From an uncultured Eubacteriales bacterium (GTDB lineage Bacteria > Bacillota > Clostridia > Oscillospirales > Oscillospiraceae), in assembly GCA_900549475.1 (NCBI GenBank), contig UROF01000010.1, forward strand, positions 26,148-90,147: 64,000 nt of DNA. The letters are read 5' to 3'. Within the stretch, counting starts at the first letter, position 1. Every line of letters begins with the position of its first letter. Under the pieces are notes generated by a model. The model did not search any database. It saw nothing but the letters and a program-made list of their open reading frames with translations, and was not told the origin of the DNA. Made by a program: the position numbers and the translations under genes. This document shows, one piece after another, positions 34,620-43,988 of this stretch.

Positions 34620-35939
34620 TTACTGCCAGTTGAACACCGTCTGCTTGTCCACAGGCTCCGTCAGCGTCTGGAGCGCCTTCTCCACGATCTCATAGCGGAT
34701 CTGGGTGGATTTCGGCTCGCCCAGCCGGGGATCACCCAGCGGATGGGGAATACCTACCGCCGGAACGATCCGGTTAGCGCCAATGGTCAGGGAAATGGGG
34801 ACTACCGTACAGACATGAACCACCGGGATGCCCGCCCGATCAATCTCTTTTACCATCGTTGCACCGCAACGCGTACAGGTCCCTCACGTAGACGTCAGGA
34901 TAACCGCGTCAATGCCGTCGTCTTTCAGCATAGGTGCGATCTCCTGACCAAAACGTTTTGCGCTGTTGGTGGCAGTACCAGTTCCCGTGGTAGCGCAGAA
35001 GTAATCGGCCAGCTTTCCGATCTTGCCTTCCCGCTCCATCTGCCGCAGCACATCCACCGGGATACACAGATCCGGGTCCTCCAGTACGAACGCCCGGTCA
35101 TAGCCGCCGTGGACTGTCATAAAGTCCGCCTTGTCCGCGTGGTCCATCCCCGCAATGGAGTACTTTCCCCACTTGGTGGCATTGGAGGACTCAATATGGT
35201 CCGGATTCCCCTGGGGTACCACACCGCCAGAGGTGACAATGGCAATTTTGCACTGGCTGAGAGGCTTGGTCAGCGCGGGGGCGGGCGCCACACGGTCGAT
35301 CTTGGGCATGGGGTAGTCCGTGTAGACCTCCTCGCCGTTGATCTTCTTTACCAGCAGTTCCACAGCCCGGGCCGCACCCCGGCGCTCGTTGAAGTAATTG
35401 ACACGGATGCCCCGCTCGATATATCCCTCGATCTGGGGTCCCAGGATCTCCTGGCCGGTCATCTTTTTCATCAGAAGCTTCGCCATAATCGGCGCCACGC
35501 GGCGCATATCGGCGGAAGAGTTCTTGGTCTCAATGATGTGGATATCCTTTTTGAACATATCCGCACCGGGGTTCTCCGGATACATGCCCGTCACCGCGGG
35601 GATGCCCAGCTCCTCCTCCACCGCTTTGGTGATAGTCCCGCAGGCCACACCGTAACGTCCGGCATTGAAAGCCGGACCGGCAATAAAGCCGTCGGGAGAA
35701 TAGGGGCGGATCATATCCAGCAGCTGCTGGACAACGCCTGTCTCGATATGGGTGCCGAAGTAGTTGTCTCCACAGATCACCGTGGCAACGATCTCCGCAT
35801 CCTCGCCCAGCAGCTTACTGAGGGCAAGGCCGGGACCCCGCACACCTTCCACGACCTCCGGCGGATAATCCGCATGGTCCTCTCCGCCGATACCGGCGAA
35901 AAATTGATTGATATAATGGACAATCCGTTTCTTAGCCAT
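34620..35939 (-). CDS. grdB: selenoprotein, GrdB-type subunit of a glycine/sarcosine/betaine reductase protein B
   Basis: A 439-residue selenoprotein. The frame from 35939 reaches TGA at 34884-34886 (residue 352) and continues without a break to 34620 with perfect family sequence, so TGA encodes selenocysteine. The local motif is T-Sec-G-T-C-T-R-C, the UxxCxxC site of GrdB/GrdF/GrdH. Just after the UGA, CGTTGC-GGT-GCAACG forms a bacterial SECIS-like hairpin. With GrdE it makes a substrate-specific protein B that cleaves the C-N bond and passes a carboxymethyl group to the selenium of protein A. RBS AAAGGAGG; 32 bases after grdE. Substrate specificity cannot be read from sequence by eye. Confidence 0.93.
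34857..34871 (-). promoter_or_regulatory. SECIS-like hairpin after the in-frame UGA
   Basis: CGTTGC and GCAACG form a perfect six-base stem with loop GGU in the RNA, 12 bases downstream of the UGA at 34884-34886. Bacterial SECIS elements have a small stem with a GU-containing loop at about this distance, which SelB reads. Confidence 0.6.
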
Positions 35940-35971
35940 CGTCCATTCCTCCTTTCACATGGGCGGCCCAC

Positions 35972-37258
35972 TCAGTAGCCGCGGGCGCAGAGCTTGTTAT
36001 AGCCGTTGGCAATGGTGGATGCAATAATGATCTGGATCTCCGCGTCAAAGCTGCCATCCTCGTGCTTGCATCCGATCCAGCCGCCGATCTGCATCTCGAT
36101 AAAGTCTGTCATACCAATGATACGGTCCATAGGCGGGAAATGCAGCACCACATTGCCGTTCCCGCAGGAGATCATGGTATCCGCCTCCTCTGCGATATCT
36201 GCCAGAGAGTAGGACTTTCCATCCACGCCCGGGAACTCATCGGTGATGATGACCACCTTGACGCCCCGCTTGGTGACCTTTTTGCAGTTCATCATCAGGT
36301 CCGTATCCGGGTTGCCGTAGCCCTCCTCGGTGATCAGAACACCGTCCAGGCCCAGATACTCCGCCAGCTTGGCAGTCATATCCGAATGGCGCTCCTTGTC
36401 CATGAGGAATACATTCTCATTGGTCAGGATCACGCCCACAAAATTCAGCGTCTTTCCGTGCTCTTTGTAAAGCTCCTCGATCACCGGGTTGTGGAGATGG
36501 TGGTAGGTGGTCACTTTATCACAAGGGGCCACGCAGTTGCCGCTGGTAATGGCGCCGTCCATAATCTCTGTGGGATACATAATGGTGGGCACGATCTGCT
36601 TGGCATCTACACCGTAGTAATAGGTGTCGTGAAGAAGGCCCTGGGACTGGAGCATATGGACATACCCCACCTTGGGCAGATCGGGATACTGGGCGATCTG
36701 CTCCAGAAGAGGCTTGGTCTCATAGGTCACGATCTCATCCGGCTCCATGTCCTTGATGCAGGCCGCCAGATAGGCGGCTGCTTTCAGCCCCGCCATACGG
36801 CCGGCATTCTCATAGTCGTGGGTCTCCAGCCCTTCCCGAGGCTCCATCACCACGCATACATTCTGGGTCTTGGAGAAGGGACAGTAGTCCGCTGCCACGC
36901 CGGACATGTCTACCACGCCCTCCTGGAAGCCTACGATCCGCCCCACCGTCATCACCACGGCGCCGTCCATGCAGTTGGTCCGTCCGCTGCCCACCTGGGT
37001 CACTTCACCCATGACGCCCGGGAACACACAGCCGCCGCCGGACACCTTGACCCGGGGCTCGATCACATCCTTGACCGGCGTGATCCGGCAGGATTCTCCC
37101 GGATGGGCCAGTTCGATCTTACAGCCGATCAGCCGGTCATCCTTGAGGATGAGCTGGGAGAGTTCCTCCCCATTGACATACAATACACCGTCCTCCACCC
37201 GGGTGACATCGCCAAACTGAACGTCCCGGATGTGGATCTTACCTAATTCCAATTTCAA
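35972..37258 (-). CDS. grdE: GrdE-type proprotein of reductase protein B (pyruvoyl precursor)
   Basis: A 428-residue protein, the usual GrdE length. It starts at a TTG at 37258 (MKLELGKIHIRDVQFG) placed 8 bases after GGAGG; an upstream in-frame GTG at 37267 abuts this RBS. Cys242 in SGNCVAPCDK is the residue where GrdE is cut to form the alpha and beta chains and the N-terminal pyruvoyl group that binds the amine substrate as a Schiff base. Downstream come GrdB and the terminator. GrdA, GrdC, GrdD and thioredoxin genes are absent, so this is an additional protein B relying on shared components coded elsewhere. Confidence 0.93.
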   Translation of the reverse strand: MKLELGKIHIRDVQFGDVTRVEDGVLYVNGEELSQLILKDDRLIGCKIELAHPGESCRITPVKDVIEPRVKVSGGGCVFPGVMGEVTQVGSGRTNCMDGAVVMTVGRIVGFQEGVVDMSGVAADYCPFSKTQNVCVVMEPREGLETHDYENAGRMAGLKAAAYLAACIKDMEPDEIVTYETKPLLEQIAQYPDLPKVGYVHMLQSQGLLHDTYYYGVDAKQIVPTIMYPTEIMDGAITSGNCVAPCDKVTTYHHLHNPVIEELYKEHGKTLNFVGVILTNENVFLMDKERHSDMTAKLAEYLGLDGVLITEEGYGNPDTDLMMNCKKVTKRGVKVVIITDEFPGVDGKSYSLADIAEEADTMISCGNGNVVLHFPPMDRIIGMTDFIEMQIGGWIGCKHEDGSFDAEIQIIIASTIANGYNKLCARGY

Positions 37259-37301
37259 TAAAAACACCTCCAGATACAGCCTTGCGCCTGCGGCAGCCAG
37301 G

Positions 37302-37733
37302 TCATTGCCCGCTGCGCATCAGGTTCTGCAGGCCTGGACTGTTGATTGCCGACTCCAATACGGAGCGGTCTATGGTACAAAAATCCCGCCTCACCGTATC
37401 CGGCCACACCGGCAGCGTCTTTCCCCGGGAAAACTTCTGGTAGCCTGCAATGGCCCCCTCGATCATCTCGATGTCGTTCTCCCTGGACTGGACGCCTCCC
37501 GCCGATGTGATCAGAACGGATTTGACCGGCGACTGCATAGGCTTGAGATTACTGGCCTGAGGATGGGTCAGCAGCTTCCAGCCCTGATGGACATGATCCC
37601 TCACACAGACGAGTACATCCAGGAAACTCTGTCCTTCCAGATACTCCACGCCAAGGAGCGGGTGCTCCCTGTACGCATCCCGAATCTGCTCGTTATTCGT
37701 GACGATCAGATAGGCTTTCTCCTCCATAGCCAT
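37302..37733 (-). CDS. grdX: GrdX family protein
   Basis: A 143-residue protein starting MAMEEKAYLIVTNNEQIRD. It has the GrdX-like features: NNE near the start, GVEYLEG, and a central Lys-Pro-x-x-S-P-V-K segment. GrdX genes accompany glycine- and sarcosine-reductase operons; its function is unknown. The start at 37733 follows AAGGAAC; GTG at 37745 is an alternative. It lies between the amidohydrolase and grdE, 43 bases before the latter. Confidence 0.85.
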   Translation of the reverse strand: MAMEEKAYLIVTNNEQIRDAYREHPLLGVEYLEGQSFLDVLVCVRDHVHQGWKLLTHPQASNLKPMQSPVKSVLITSAGGVQSRENDIEMIEGAIAGYQKFSRGKTLPVWPDTVRRDFCTIDRSVLESAINSPGLQNLMRSGQ

Positions 37734-37782
37734 GTTCCTTTCCACCTGACAGCCCTGCTTCCCACCGGATGGCAGGGATTGC

Positions 37783-39210
37783 TTAATAGTATCCCTCCGT
37801 GGTCCACTTGACCAACGGAAGATCCTTGGACCAGCTGATCTCTCCCAACTCTTTGGCGATCCGCTTGGCGGCCTTGTTGGCGGCCATCACCACCATCTGC
37901 TCATCATCTGTCAGCAGCTTGTGGTCCTCTACCAGGATCTTTCCATCCACCATCACCATCTCTACCTCATGGCCTCTGGCAGAATACACCAGGTTAGGCA
38001 CCAGGTTGCGGATGGGGGCGTCATAGATGGGGTTGAGATGAGGATAGGTCAGGTCGATCATGATCAGATCCGCCAGTTTGCCCTCCCGGAGGGAACCGAT
38101 CTTATCCTCCATGCACAGCGCCCGGGCGCCATCAATGGTGGCCATCCGCAGTACCTTCCACGCAGGCATCTGGGTGGCGTCGTGATTCTTATACTTGTGG
38201 ATGAGAGAGGCATACTTCATCTCATTGAACATGAAGTTGCAGTTATTGGCCTGGTCAGTAGCCAGCGCCACCAGGCCGCCTGCCTCCATATACTCCTGGG
38301 CAGGAGGCAGCATGCCCCGTACCAGGGAGATGCTGTTGCTGCACAGCACCAGGGCGGTGCCCGTGCTGGCCACATACTTCACCTCATCCATGGTGGCATA
38401 GGTCATGTGGGCCGCTACCAGCTTGGGGCCAAGATAGCCCAGCTTGTCCAGCAGCTCCGTGGGACGGCAGCCGTTGCGCAGCACCGTCTGATAGTTCTCC
38501 TCCTCCGTCTGGGACAGGTGGGTATAGATTCCCACATCATAGCGGTCCGCAAGGGCCTTGATCTCCTTGAGGATCTCAGGAGAGCAGTACTCCGTGGAAT
38601 GGGGACCGAAACGGCAGGTGATACGGCCATTGTTGCTCTGATGGTAATCCTCCACCAGCTTCCGGTTGCTCTCCAGCTTCTCCGCGCCCACCGCGCTGTC
38701 CAGTGGGATCAGCTGTCCCAGCTCCACCGTCATAATGTCCCGGGGCAGCTCATTGATCATGCCGCTGACACAGGCTCTGGCTCCCAGATCCACGTAGTTG
38801 CGGACGATCTCGGACATGGGGCTGTAAAAGTCACCGAAGGTGGTGGTACCGGCTTTCAGCGCCTCGATGATGTTCAGCCGGGAGCCGGCAATATAGTCTG
38901 CCTCATTGGCCAACCCCAGCAGAGGCAGGATACCACGGATCCGCCAGGTATCTCCCGGCAGGTCCTGGGCACAGCTGCGGACGATCGCATCGCCGGTATG
39001 CATATGGGCGTCCACAAAGCCCGGCATGACGGCCTTGCCCGCAGCATCGATATAGCGATGGGCGGAATACTTTTTCAAAACCTCGTCCGACTTGCCAACC
39101 ACCGCGATCTTGTTGCCGGAAATACCCACCGCACCGTCATTGATGATGCCGGTGCCGGGGCCTTCCATGGTGATGACGTATCCGCCGTGAATGATATAAT
39201 CAAGGGTCAT
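37783..39210 (-). CDS. amidohydrolase, TRZ/ATZ deaminase-type (SsnA-like)
   Basis: A 475-residue cytoplasmic amidohydrolase. Metal and catalytic residues of deaminase-type members are all visible: HxH in FVDAHMHTGD, His and Glu in THLSQTEEE, His in AAHMTYA and Asp in ATDQANN. The family hydrolyses ring C-N bonds: guanine, cytosine, S-adenosylhomocysteine, triazines, and creatinine imino groups. In this operon a ring deaminase acting before a hydantoinase would fit creatinine to N-methylhydantoin, but that is inference. SsnA of selenium-related clusters is a near relative. RBS AAAGGAGAAAGG. Confidence 0.85.
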   Translation of the reverse strand: MTLDYIIHGGYVITMEGPGTGIINDGAVGISGNKIAVVGKSDEVLKKYSAHRYIDAAGKAVMPGFVDAHMHTGDAIVRSCAQDLPGDTWRIRGILPLLGLANEADYIAGSRLNIIEALKAGTTTFGDFYSPMSEIVRNYVDLGARACVSGMINELPRDIMTVELGQLIPLDSAVGAEKLESNRKLVEDYHQSNNGRITCRFGPHSTEYCSPEILKEIKALADRYDVGIYTHLSQTEEENYQTVLRNGCRPTELLDKLGYLGPKLVAAHMTYATMDEVKYVASTGTALVLCSNSISLVRGMLPPAQEYMEAGGLVALATDQANNCNFMFNEMKYASLIHKYKNHDATQMPAWKVLRMATIDGARALCMEDKIGSLREGKLADLIMIDLTYPHLNPIYDAPIRNLVPNLVYSARGHEVEMVMVDGKILVEDHKLLTDDEQMVVMAANKAAKRIAKELGEISWSKDLPLVKWTTEGYY

Positions 39211-39240
39211 GACCTTTCTCCTTTGCTATTGCGCTCATGT

Positions 39241-39969
39241 TCAGGACTTGGTAAAGCCCAGGTAGGCCTCCTGGATGGCCGGATCATTGAGGAGCTTCTT
39301 GCTCTCCCCTTCTATCACGATCTTACCTACGTTCATGATGTAGGCCCGGTCGCTGACGTCAAGAGCCAGCTCCGCATTCTGCTCCACGATCAGCATGGTG
39401 GTGCCGAACTGCTTGTTGATGACCTTGAAGCGCTCGAACATCTCATCGATCAGGATGGGCGCAAGACCCATGGACGGTTCATCCAGCATCATCAGCTTGG
39501 GGCCGGCCATCATGGCGCGGCCTACGGCCAGCATCTGCTGCTCACCGCCGCTGAGGCTTCCCGAAATCTGCTTTCTGCGCTCATACAGCCGGGGAAACAG
39601 ATCAAATACGTCCTTCATGCGCTGTTCGATCAGCTTCTTATCCTTCACAGCGTAGGCTCCTACCTGAAGGTTTTCATAGACAGACAGGTTGACGAAGATT
39701 CGTCTGCCCTCGGGGACCAGGCTGATGCCCCGCTCTGAAAACAGGTGCACTTTCGGCGGCAGCGGTTTGCCCTCAAAGAGGATCGAACCCTTGCCGATGG
39801 ATTTCTCTCCGGCGATGGTCCGCAGCAGTGTGGACTTGCCGGCGCCGTTGGCGCCGATGATGGCAATGATCTCTCCCTGATCCACGTCCAGTGAAACTCC
39901 GTGAAGGGCCTGAATGCCGCCATAAAACACTTCAAGATTTTCAATTTTCAAAATGTTACGATCACTCAT
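39241..39969 (-). CDS. livF: branched-chain-amino-acid-type ABC transporter ATPase LivF
   Basis: A 242-residue ATPase starting MSDRNILKIENLEVFYG. Walker A GANGAGKST, signature LSGGEQQMLAVGRAM, Walker B LMMLDEPSMGL. LivF-type by length and by the short C-terminus. The start at 39969 follows CGGAGGAAG and overlaps the livG stop by 8 bases. The Liv family also imports amides, urea and other non-amino-acid ligands, so the operon context decides the substrate. Confidence 0.93.
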   Translation of the reverse strand: MSDRNILKIENLEVFYGGIQALHGVSLDVDQGEIIAIIGANGAGKSTLLRTIAGEKSIGKGSILFEGKPLPPKVHLFSERGISLVPEGRRIFVNLSVYENLQVGAYAVKDKKLIEQRMKDVFDLFPRLYERRKQISGSLSGGEQQMLAVGRAMMAGPKLMMLDEPSMGLAPILIDEMFERFKVINKQFGTTMLIVEQNAELALDVSDRAYIMNVGKIVIEGESKKLLNDPAIQEAYLGFTKS

Positions 39970-40738
39970 GGCTCTTCCTCCGCTCACCGATGTACGCCTT
40001 GATGACCTCCGGGCTGGTTTGTACCTCTTCCGGCGTTCCCGTAAAGAGGAGGCTTCCCAGGTTCAGCACGTTGATCCGGCTGCACACGTTCATCACCACG
40101 TCGAGATGGTGCTCGATCAGGATGATGGTGATCCCCGTCATCTCGTGGATGTTCCGCAGGAATCCCACCAGCTCCGCGCTCTCCGCGGTATTCATACCGG
40201 CGGCAGGCTCGTCCAAAAAGAGGAGCTTGGGCTTGGTGGCAAGGGCCCGGGCGATCTCCAGCTTCCGCTGGATGCCGTAAGGCAGAGAGCCCGCCTGGGT
40301 ATCCTTATATTCCAGCAGACCGATCTGATCCAGATACTGCTCGCAAAGGGCATTGGCCTCCTTCTCCCGCTTGCGTACATGGGGAAGGCGCAGCAGCGCG
40401 GACACCGTGTCGTACTGCGGGATACTGGCCACGCCGATCAGGACGTTCTCCTTCGCCGTCAGTTTGGGATAGATGCGGATATTCTGGAAGGTACGGGCAA
40501 TGCCCAGATGGGCGATCTTGTCCGGACGGACACCACCGATGCTCCTTCCATCAAAAATGATCTGCCCGGATGTGGGCTTCACCACACCCGTGACCGCGTT
40601 GAACACCGTTGTTTTTCCGGCGCCGTTAGGCCCGATCAGCCCCAGGAACTCCCCTTCCTCTGCCTGGAAGGATACATCCTGGACAGCCTTGACGCCGCCA
40701 AAAAACACCGATAAATTTTTTACTTCCAGCAATGACAT
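39962..40738 (-). CDS. livG: branched-chain-amino-acid-type ABC transporter ATPase LivG
   Basis: A 258-residue ATPase with Walker A GPNGAGKTT, the long LivG-specific insert (about residues 90-135), a signature region LPYGIQRKLEIARALATKP and Walker B LLFLDEPAAGMN. The LPYG form of the signature is normal for LivG. RBS GGGAGG. Coupled to livF by overlap. Confidence 0.94.
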   Translation of the reverse strand: MSLLEVKNLSVFFGGVKAVQDVSFQAEEGEFLGLIGPNGAGKTTVFNAVTGVVKPTSGQIIFDGRSIGGVRPDKIAHLGIARTFQNIRIYPKLTAKENVLIGVASIPQYDTVSALLRLPHVRKREKEANALCEQYLDQIGLLEYKDTQAGSLPYGIQRKLEIARALATKPKLLFLDEPAAGMNTAESAELVGFLRNIHEMTGITIILIEHHLDVVMNVCSRINVLNLGSLLFTGTPEEVQTSPEVIKAYIGERRKSHE

Positions 40739-40773
40739 TCCAATTTCCTCCCTGTCAAGTCGGCAGCGATCTG

Positions 40774-41664
40774 TTATCCTTTTTTAACCTGTTTCGCAGC
40801 ACTGCGCCCTCTGATGCGGTGGTACAGCTTTACAAAGGGGGTGGTGATCTCCTTGTAGGCAAACAAACCCTCAGGACGCAGACGCATGATGGCAATCAAA
40901 ACAAGGCCATAGATCGTCAGGCGCCAGTTATCCAGGAACCGGAATGCCTCCGGCATTGCTGTCAGCATACTGGTGGCGATAGCAGGCCCGGTGATGGAAC
41001 TGACACCGCCCAGCACCACCGATGTCAGCAGATTGTTCGACATGGTGTTGCCGAAAATGTTCGGTACGATATAGACATAGTAGTGGGCCATCATACCGCC
41101 GCCCACACCGCAGAAGAAAGCACTGATTACAAGAGCCTTCAGCTTCTCACGGAAAATATTCACGCCCAACAGCTCTGATGCATCCGCATGGTCTCGTATT
41201 GCCAGAGCAATACGCCCATGCTGAGATTTGGCATAATTGCGGGTCAGGATAATAGCGATCACCGCAATGACAACGGCCTTGGGGAGGGTGGTATACTGCT
41301 GCAGGCCGCCCAGGCCCGTGGCACCACCCAGAAGATCCGTGCCCACATTTGATGTCAGGATACGTACTGCCTCACCATATCCCAAGGTAGCGATGGTGAA
41401 ACAGTCCGAAGAAATTTTTCCTCGCAGCGTTGGGATGCCGATAACAAGGCTTCCCACAGCGGCCACCGCGCCGCCTGCCAGCAGCGCCAGGAAATAGTTC
41501 AAGCCAATATATTTGGTCAGGCATGCCGCTGTATACGCGCCCATGCACAAAAAGCAGGCGTGTCCCATGGAGAACAGGCCCATATATCCCGTCAGAATCG
41601 CAATACCGCATACGCAGACGATATTGATGCTGATACTGATGGCAATACCTTCAATATATCCCAT
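40774..41664 (-). CDS. livM: branched-chain-amino-acid-type ABC transporter permease LivM
   Basis: A 296-residue permease with about eight membrane helices. The family block for contact with the ATPase is clear: GRIALAIRDHADASELLGVN. Starts MGYIEGIAISISINIVCVCG after GAGGAGG. It ends with a basic tail. Confidence 0.93.
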   Translation of the reverse strand: MGYIEGIAISISINIVCVCGIAILTGYMGLFSMGHACFLCMGAYTAACLTKYIGLNYFLALLAGGAVAAVGSLVIGIPTLRGKISSDCFTIATLGYGEAVRILTSNVGTDLLGGATGLGGLQQYTTLPKAVVIAVIAIILTRNYAKSQHGRIALAIRDHADASELLGVNIFREKLKALVISAFFCGVGGGMMAHYYVYIVPNIFGNTMSNNLLTSVVLGGVSSITGPAIATSMLTAMPEAFRFLDNWRLTIYGLVLIAIMRLRPEGLFAYKEITTPFVKLYHRIRGRSAAKQVKKG

Positions 41665-41676
41665 TCCCGTTCCTCC

Positions 41677-42558
41677 TCAGATCTTATCGTGGACACGCTT
41701 GCCCATGATTCCGTTCGGCATGAAGATCAGCACGATCACCAGCAGAGCGTAGGCAAACAGATCCCGGTATGTGGTGGACACATAGGAGGCGATGATCGTC
41801 TCCAAGAATCCCAAAAGCAATCCTGATACCACAGCGCCGGAAAGGCTGCCCAGGCCGCCTACCGTGGATGCGATGAATCCCTTTGTGGCCACACTGCCCA
41901 TGGCGGGATACACCGCGGAATATTTCATACCGTAAAAGCATCCGGCCAGGCCAGCTGTAGCACCGGAAAGCAGAAAGATCGCCGCGGCGACGACATTGAC
42001 GTTGATGCCCATAAGGGCCGCCGTGCGCGTATCAAAAGAGCTGGCTCTGATGCCCAAACCTACCCGTGTCTTGTACAGGAACAGCCACAGCAGCACCAGC
42101 AGCGTGATGGACAGCGCCAGCGCCAGCATGTCAGCCCGGGAGATATTGACATCGCCGATGGTAATGGTAACGCGGGCCCAGTCAGAGGGGAAGCCGCGGA
42201 CAGAGCCGCCTACGATCTGCAGCATGAAGTTGGGCACAAAGATATTGATACCCAAGCCTGCGATCATCAGATAGACCTTCAAGGCATTCTTCTGCCGCAT
42301 AGGACGGTAGATCATCAATTCAAAGATGATGGAAACGATACCGGCTACCACCATTCCCAGCAGGATGGCCACAAACAGCGGAAGATCCAGCTGAAGGATC
42401 ACATAGTAGGCGGCAAAGGCACCAGCCATCATCGTGGGGCCGAAACCGAAGTTAGAAAAGTTAAATACGCTGAAAACAAGGGCATAACCAACAGCCAACA
42501 GAGCATAAATACTGCCGATGGATACGCCGGTGATCAATTGCTGAAAAAAAGTATTCAT
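41677..42558 (-). CDS. livH: branched-chain-amino-acid-type ABC transporter permease LivH
   Basis: A 293-residue permease starting MNTFFQQLITGVSIGSIYAL. The LivH signature YALLAVGYALVFSVFNFSNFG and the loop RVGLGIRASSFDTRTAALMGIN are present. The start at 42558 follows GGTGGG; an in-frame codon at 42576 overlaps this. It lies 118 bases after the binding-protein gene with a hairpin in between. Confidence 0.93.
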   Translation of the reverse strand: MNTFFQQLITGVSIGSIYALLAVGYALVFSVFNFSNFGFGPTMMAGAFAAYYVILQLDLPLFVAILLGMVVAGIVSIIFELMIYRPMRQKNALKVYLMIAGLGINIFVPNFMLQIVGGSVRGFPSDWARVTITIGDVNISRADMLALALSITLLVLLWLFLYKTRVGLGIRASSFDTRTAALMGINVNVVAAAIFLLSGATAGLAGCFYGMKYSAVYPAMGSVATKGFIASTVGGLGSLSGAVVSGLLLGFLETIIASYVSTTYRDLFAYALLVIVLIFMPNGIMGKRVHDKI

Positions 42559-42597
42559 GAATAGCCCACCTATCACTCCTGTGTTTTGCTCCCGTAA

Positions 42598-42637
42598 GAT
42601 GTGTGTGCGCCCTGAAATTCAGAAGCGCACACACATC
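42598..42637 (-). terminator. intercistronic hairpin after the binding-protein gene
   Basis: Thirteen-base perfect arms (42598-42610 with 42625-42637) around a 14-base loop, without a T run. It likely protects the binding-protein mRNA or partly terminates, giving more binding protein than permease. Confidence 0.6.
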
Positions 42638-42675
42638 CTACTTACTTCTCTATAATCGCTCCGCTGGAAGACAGG

Positions 42676-43944
42676 TCAGTCTCTGACGGGAGTGGCATAC
42701 TTGCCAAGGGACTCATACTTGCCGTCAACGCAGGTCTTAATGGTAAACTCGATGCCCAAGAGGTTGTGGGTGTCAGGATCAAAGCCCTGGCAGGGAGTGG
42801 TGATGAGGTCGATATAAGTAGCCTCATCCAGCGCCTTCTTCATGGCCTCAGGATCAGTGGAACCAGCGGTCAGAACAGCATACTCAGCGATCTTGACTTC
42901 GTTGAAGGCCTTCAGGCCAGCCATGTGGAGGGACATACCGGTGGTAGCGTGATACTCCTCATAGGTCTCACGGATCTCAGCGAAACGCTCGTCGTCGATA
43001 TCGCCCTCAGTGGCAAAGTAGCAGCCGTCCAGAGCGCTGCCGGCCTGAGTCAGCAGGTCCTCGGTATCAAAGTTGTAGCTGCCCAGGAGCTTGATGTCAT
43101 AGCCCAACTCCTCGATCTGCAGAGCGCAGAAACCAGCCTCTTTATAACCCATGACAGGCATGAAGATGAAGTCGGGATCGCCCTCAGCCAGAGAAGTGAT
43201 CTGGGCGCGGAACTCGATGTCGTTGATCTGATAGGTAGCCTCGCCGGTGATCTCGCCGCCCAGCTCGGTGTACACGGTCTTGAACTCATCGTACATATCG
43301 ACGGTATCAACCTGAGTGGTCTCATAGAGGATAGCAACCTTGGGGGCACCCAGCTCGTTGTAGGTATAGGAAGCCAGAGCAGCGATGCTGTCACGGTTCA
43401 CAGAGCCGCTGCGGTAGGTCCAGGGACGAACATTGCCGTCGTCATCCACAGTTACCTGCTGGGAGGAACCGGAGGGGATATGCAGAACGCCAGCGGCATT
43501 GCACAGCTCAGCCACAGCGGCGCCCTGGGTGGAGTTACTGGGCCCCATGATGATATCCACGCCAGACTGGATCAGCTTATTGGCAGCGTTAACTGCTTCG
43601 GAGAAGTCGCCATCCAGGCCGGAGATATCATAGGCACGGAAGTCGATCTGACGGCCAAGCCAGCCGCCGTTGGCATTGACTTCCTTGAAGTAGTGCTCCA
43701 TCAGGAACTGAGGAACCAGTCCATACATGGCGTCAACGCCGGAGGACCAACCCAGGAAACCAATGACGATAGGATCATCTGTGGAAGCGGAGGAATCGTC
43801 GCCGGAGGTATTGCCAGTGCTGTTGTTCTCGGTGGTATTGTTAGCCGCACCATTGTCGGCACCATTGTCCCCATTGGAACAGGCAGCCAGACTCAGCGTC
43901 ATAACCAGCGCCAGAATCAAGGCCAGGATTTTATACTTCTTCAT
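42676..43944 (-). CDS. livK: branched-chain-amino-acid-type ABC transporter substrate-binding lipoprotein
   Basis: A 422-residue lipoprotein starting MKKYKILALILALVM, with lipobox LAACS and an Asn/Gly/Ser-rich linker. The mature part is a type I periplasmic fold of the LivK/AmiC group (IVIGFLGWSSGVDAMYG, GPSNSTQGAAVAELC, FMPVMGYKEAGF). Members bind amino acids, amides or urea-like compounds. Given the downstream enzymes I infer a cyclic ureide or amidine ligand. The start at 43944 follows AAAGGAAG. Confidence 0.9.
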   Translation of the reverse strand: MKKYKILALILALVMTLSLAACSNGDNGADNGAANNTTENNSTGNTSGDDSSASTDDPIVIGFLGWSSGVDAMYGLVPQFLMEHYFKEVNANGGWLGRQIDFRAYDISGLDGDFSEAVNAANKLIQSGVDIIMGPSNSTQGAAVAELCNAAGVLHIPSGSSQQVTVDDDGNVRPWTYRSGSVNRDSIAALASYTYNELGAPKVAILYETTQVDTVDMYDEFKTVYTELGGEITGEATYQINDIEFRAQITSLAEGDPDFIFMPVMGYKEAGFCALQIEELGYDIKLLGSYNFDTEDLLTQAGSALDGCYFATEGDIDDERFAEIRETYEEYHATTGMSLHMAGLKAFNEVKIAEYAVLTAGSTDPEAMKKALDEATYIDLITTPCQGFDPDTHNLLGIEFTIKTCVDGKYESLGKYATPVRD

Positions 43945-43988
43945 ACATTTCTTCCTTTCACAAATATTTATATCTAACGTCGGCAAGG

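Noticed and set aside
34884..35939. Truncated GrdB pseudogene
   Set aside because: The stop is TGA at the exact selenocysteine position, with a UxxCxxC motif, a hairpin after it and intact downstream sequence.
36062..37246. 394-codon plus-strand frame opposite grdE, and similar long frames opposite livK, the deaminase-type gene and the adhesin
   Set aside because: All lie wholly within genes with clear family motifs on the other strand; His/Gly-rich shadow composition.
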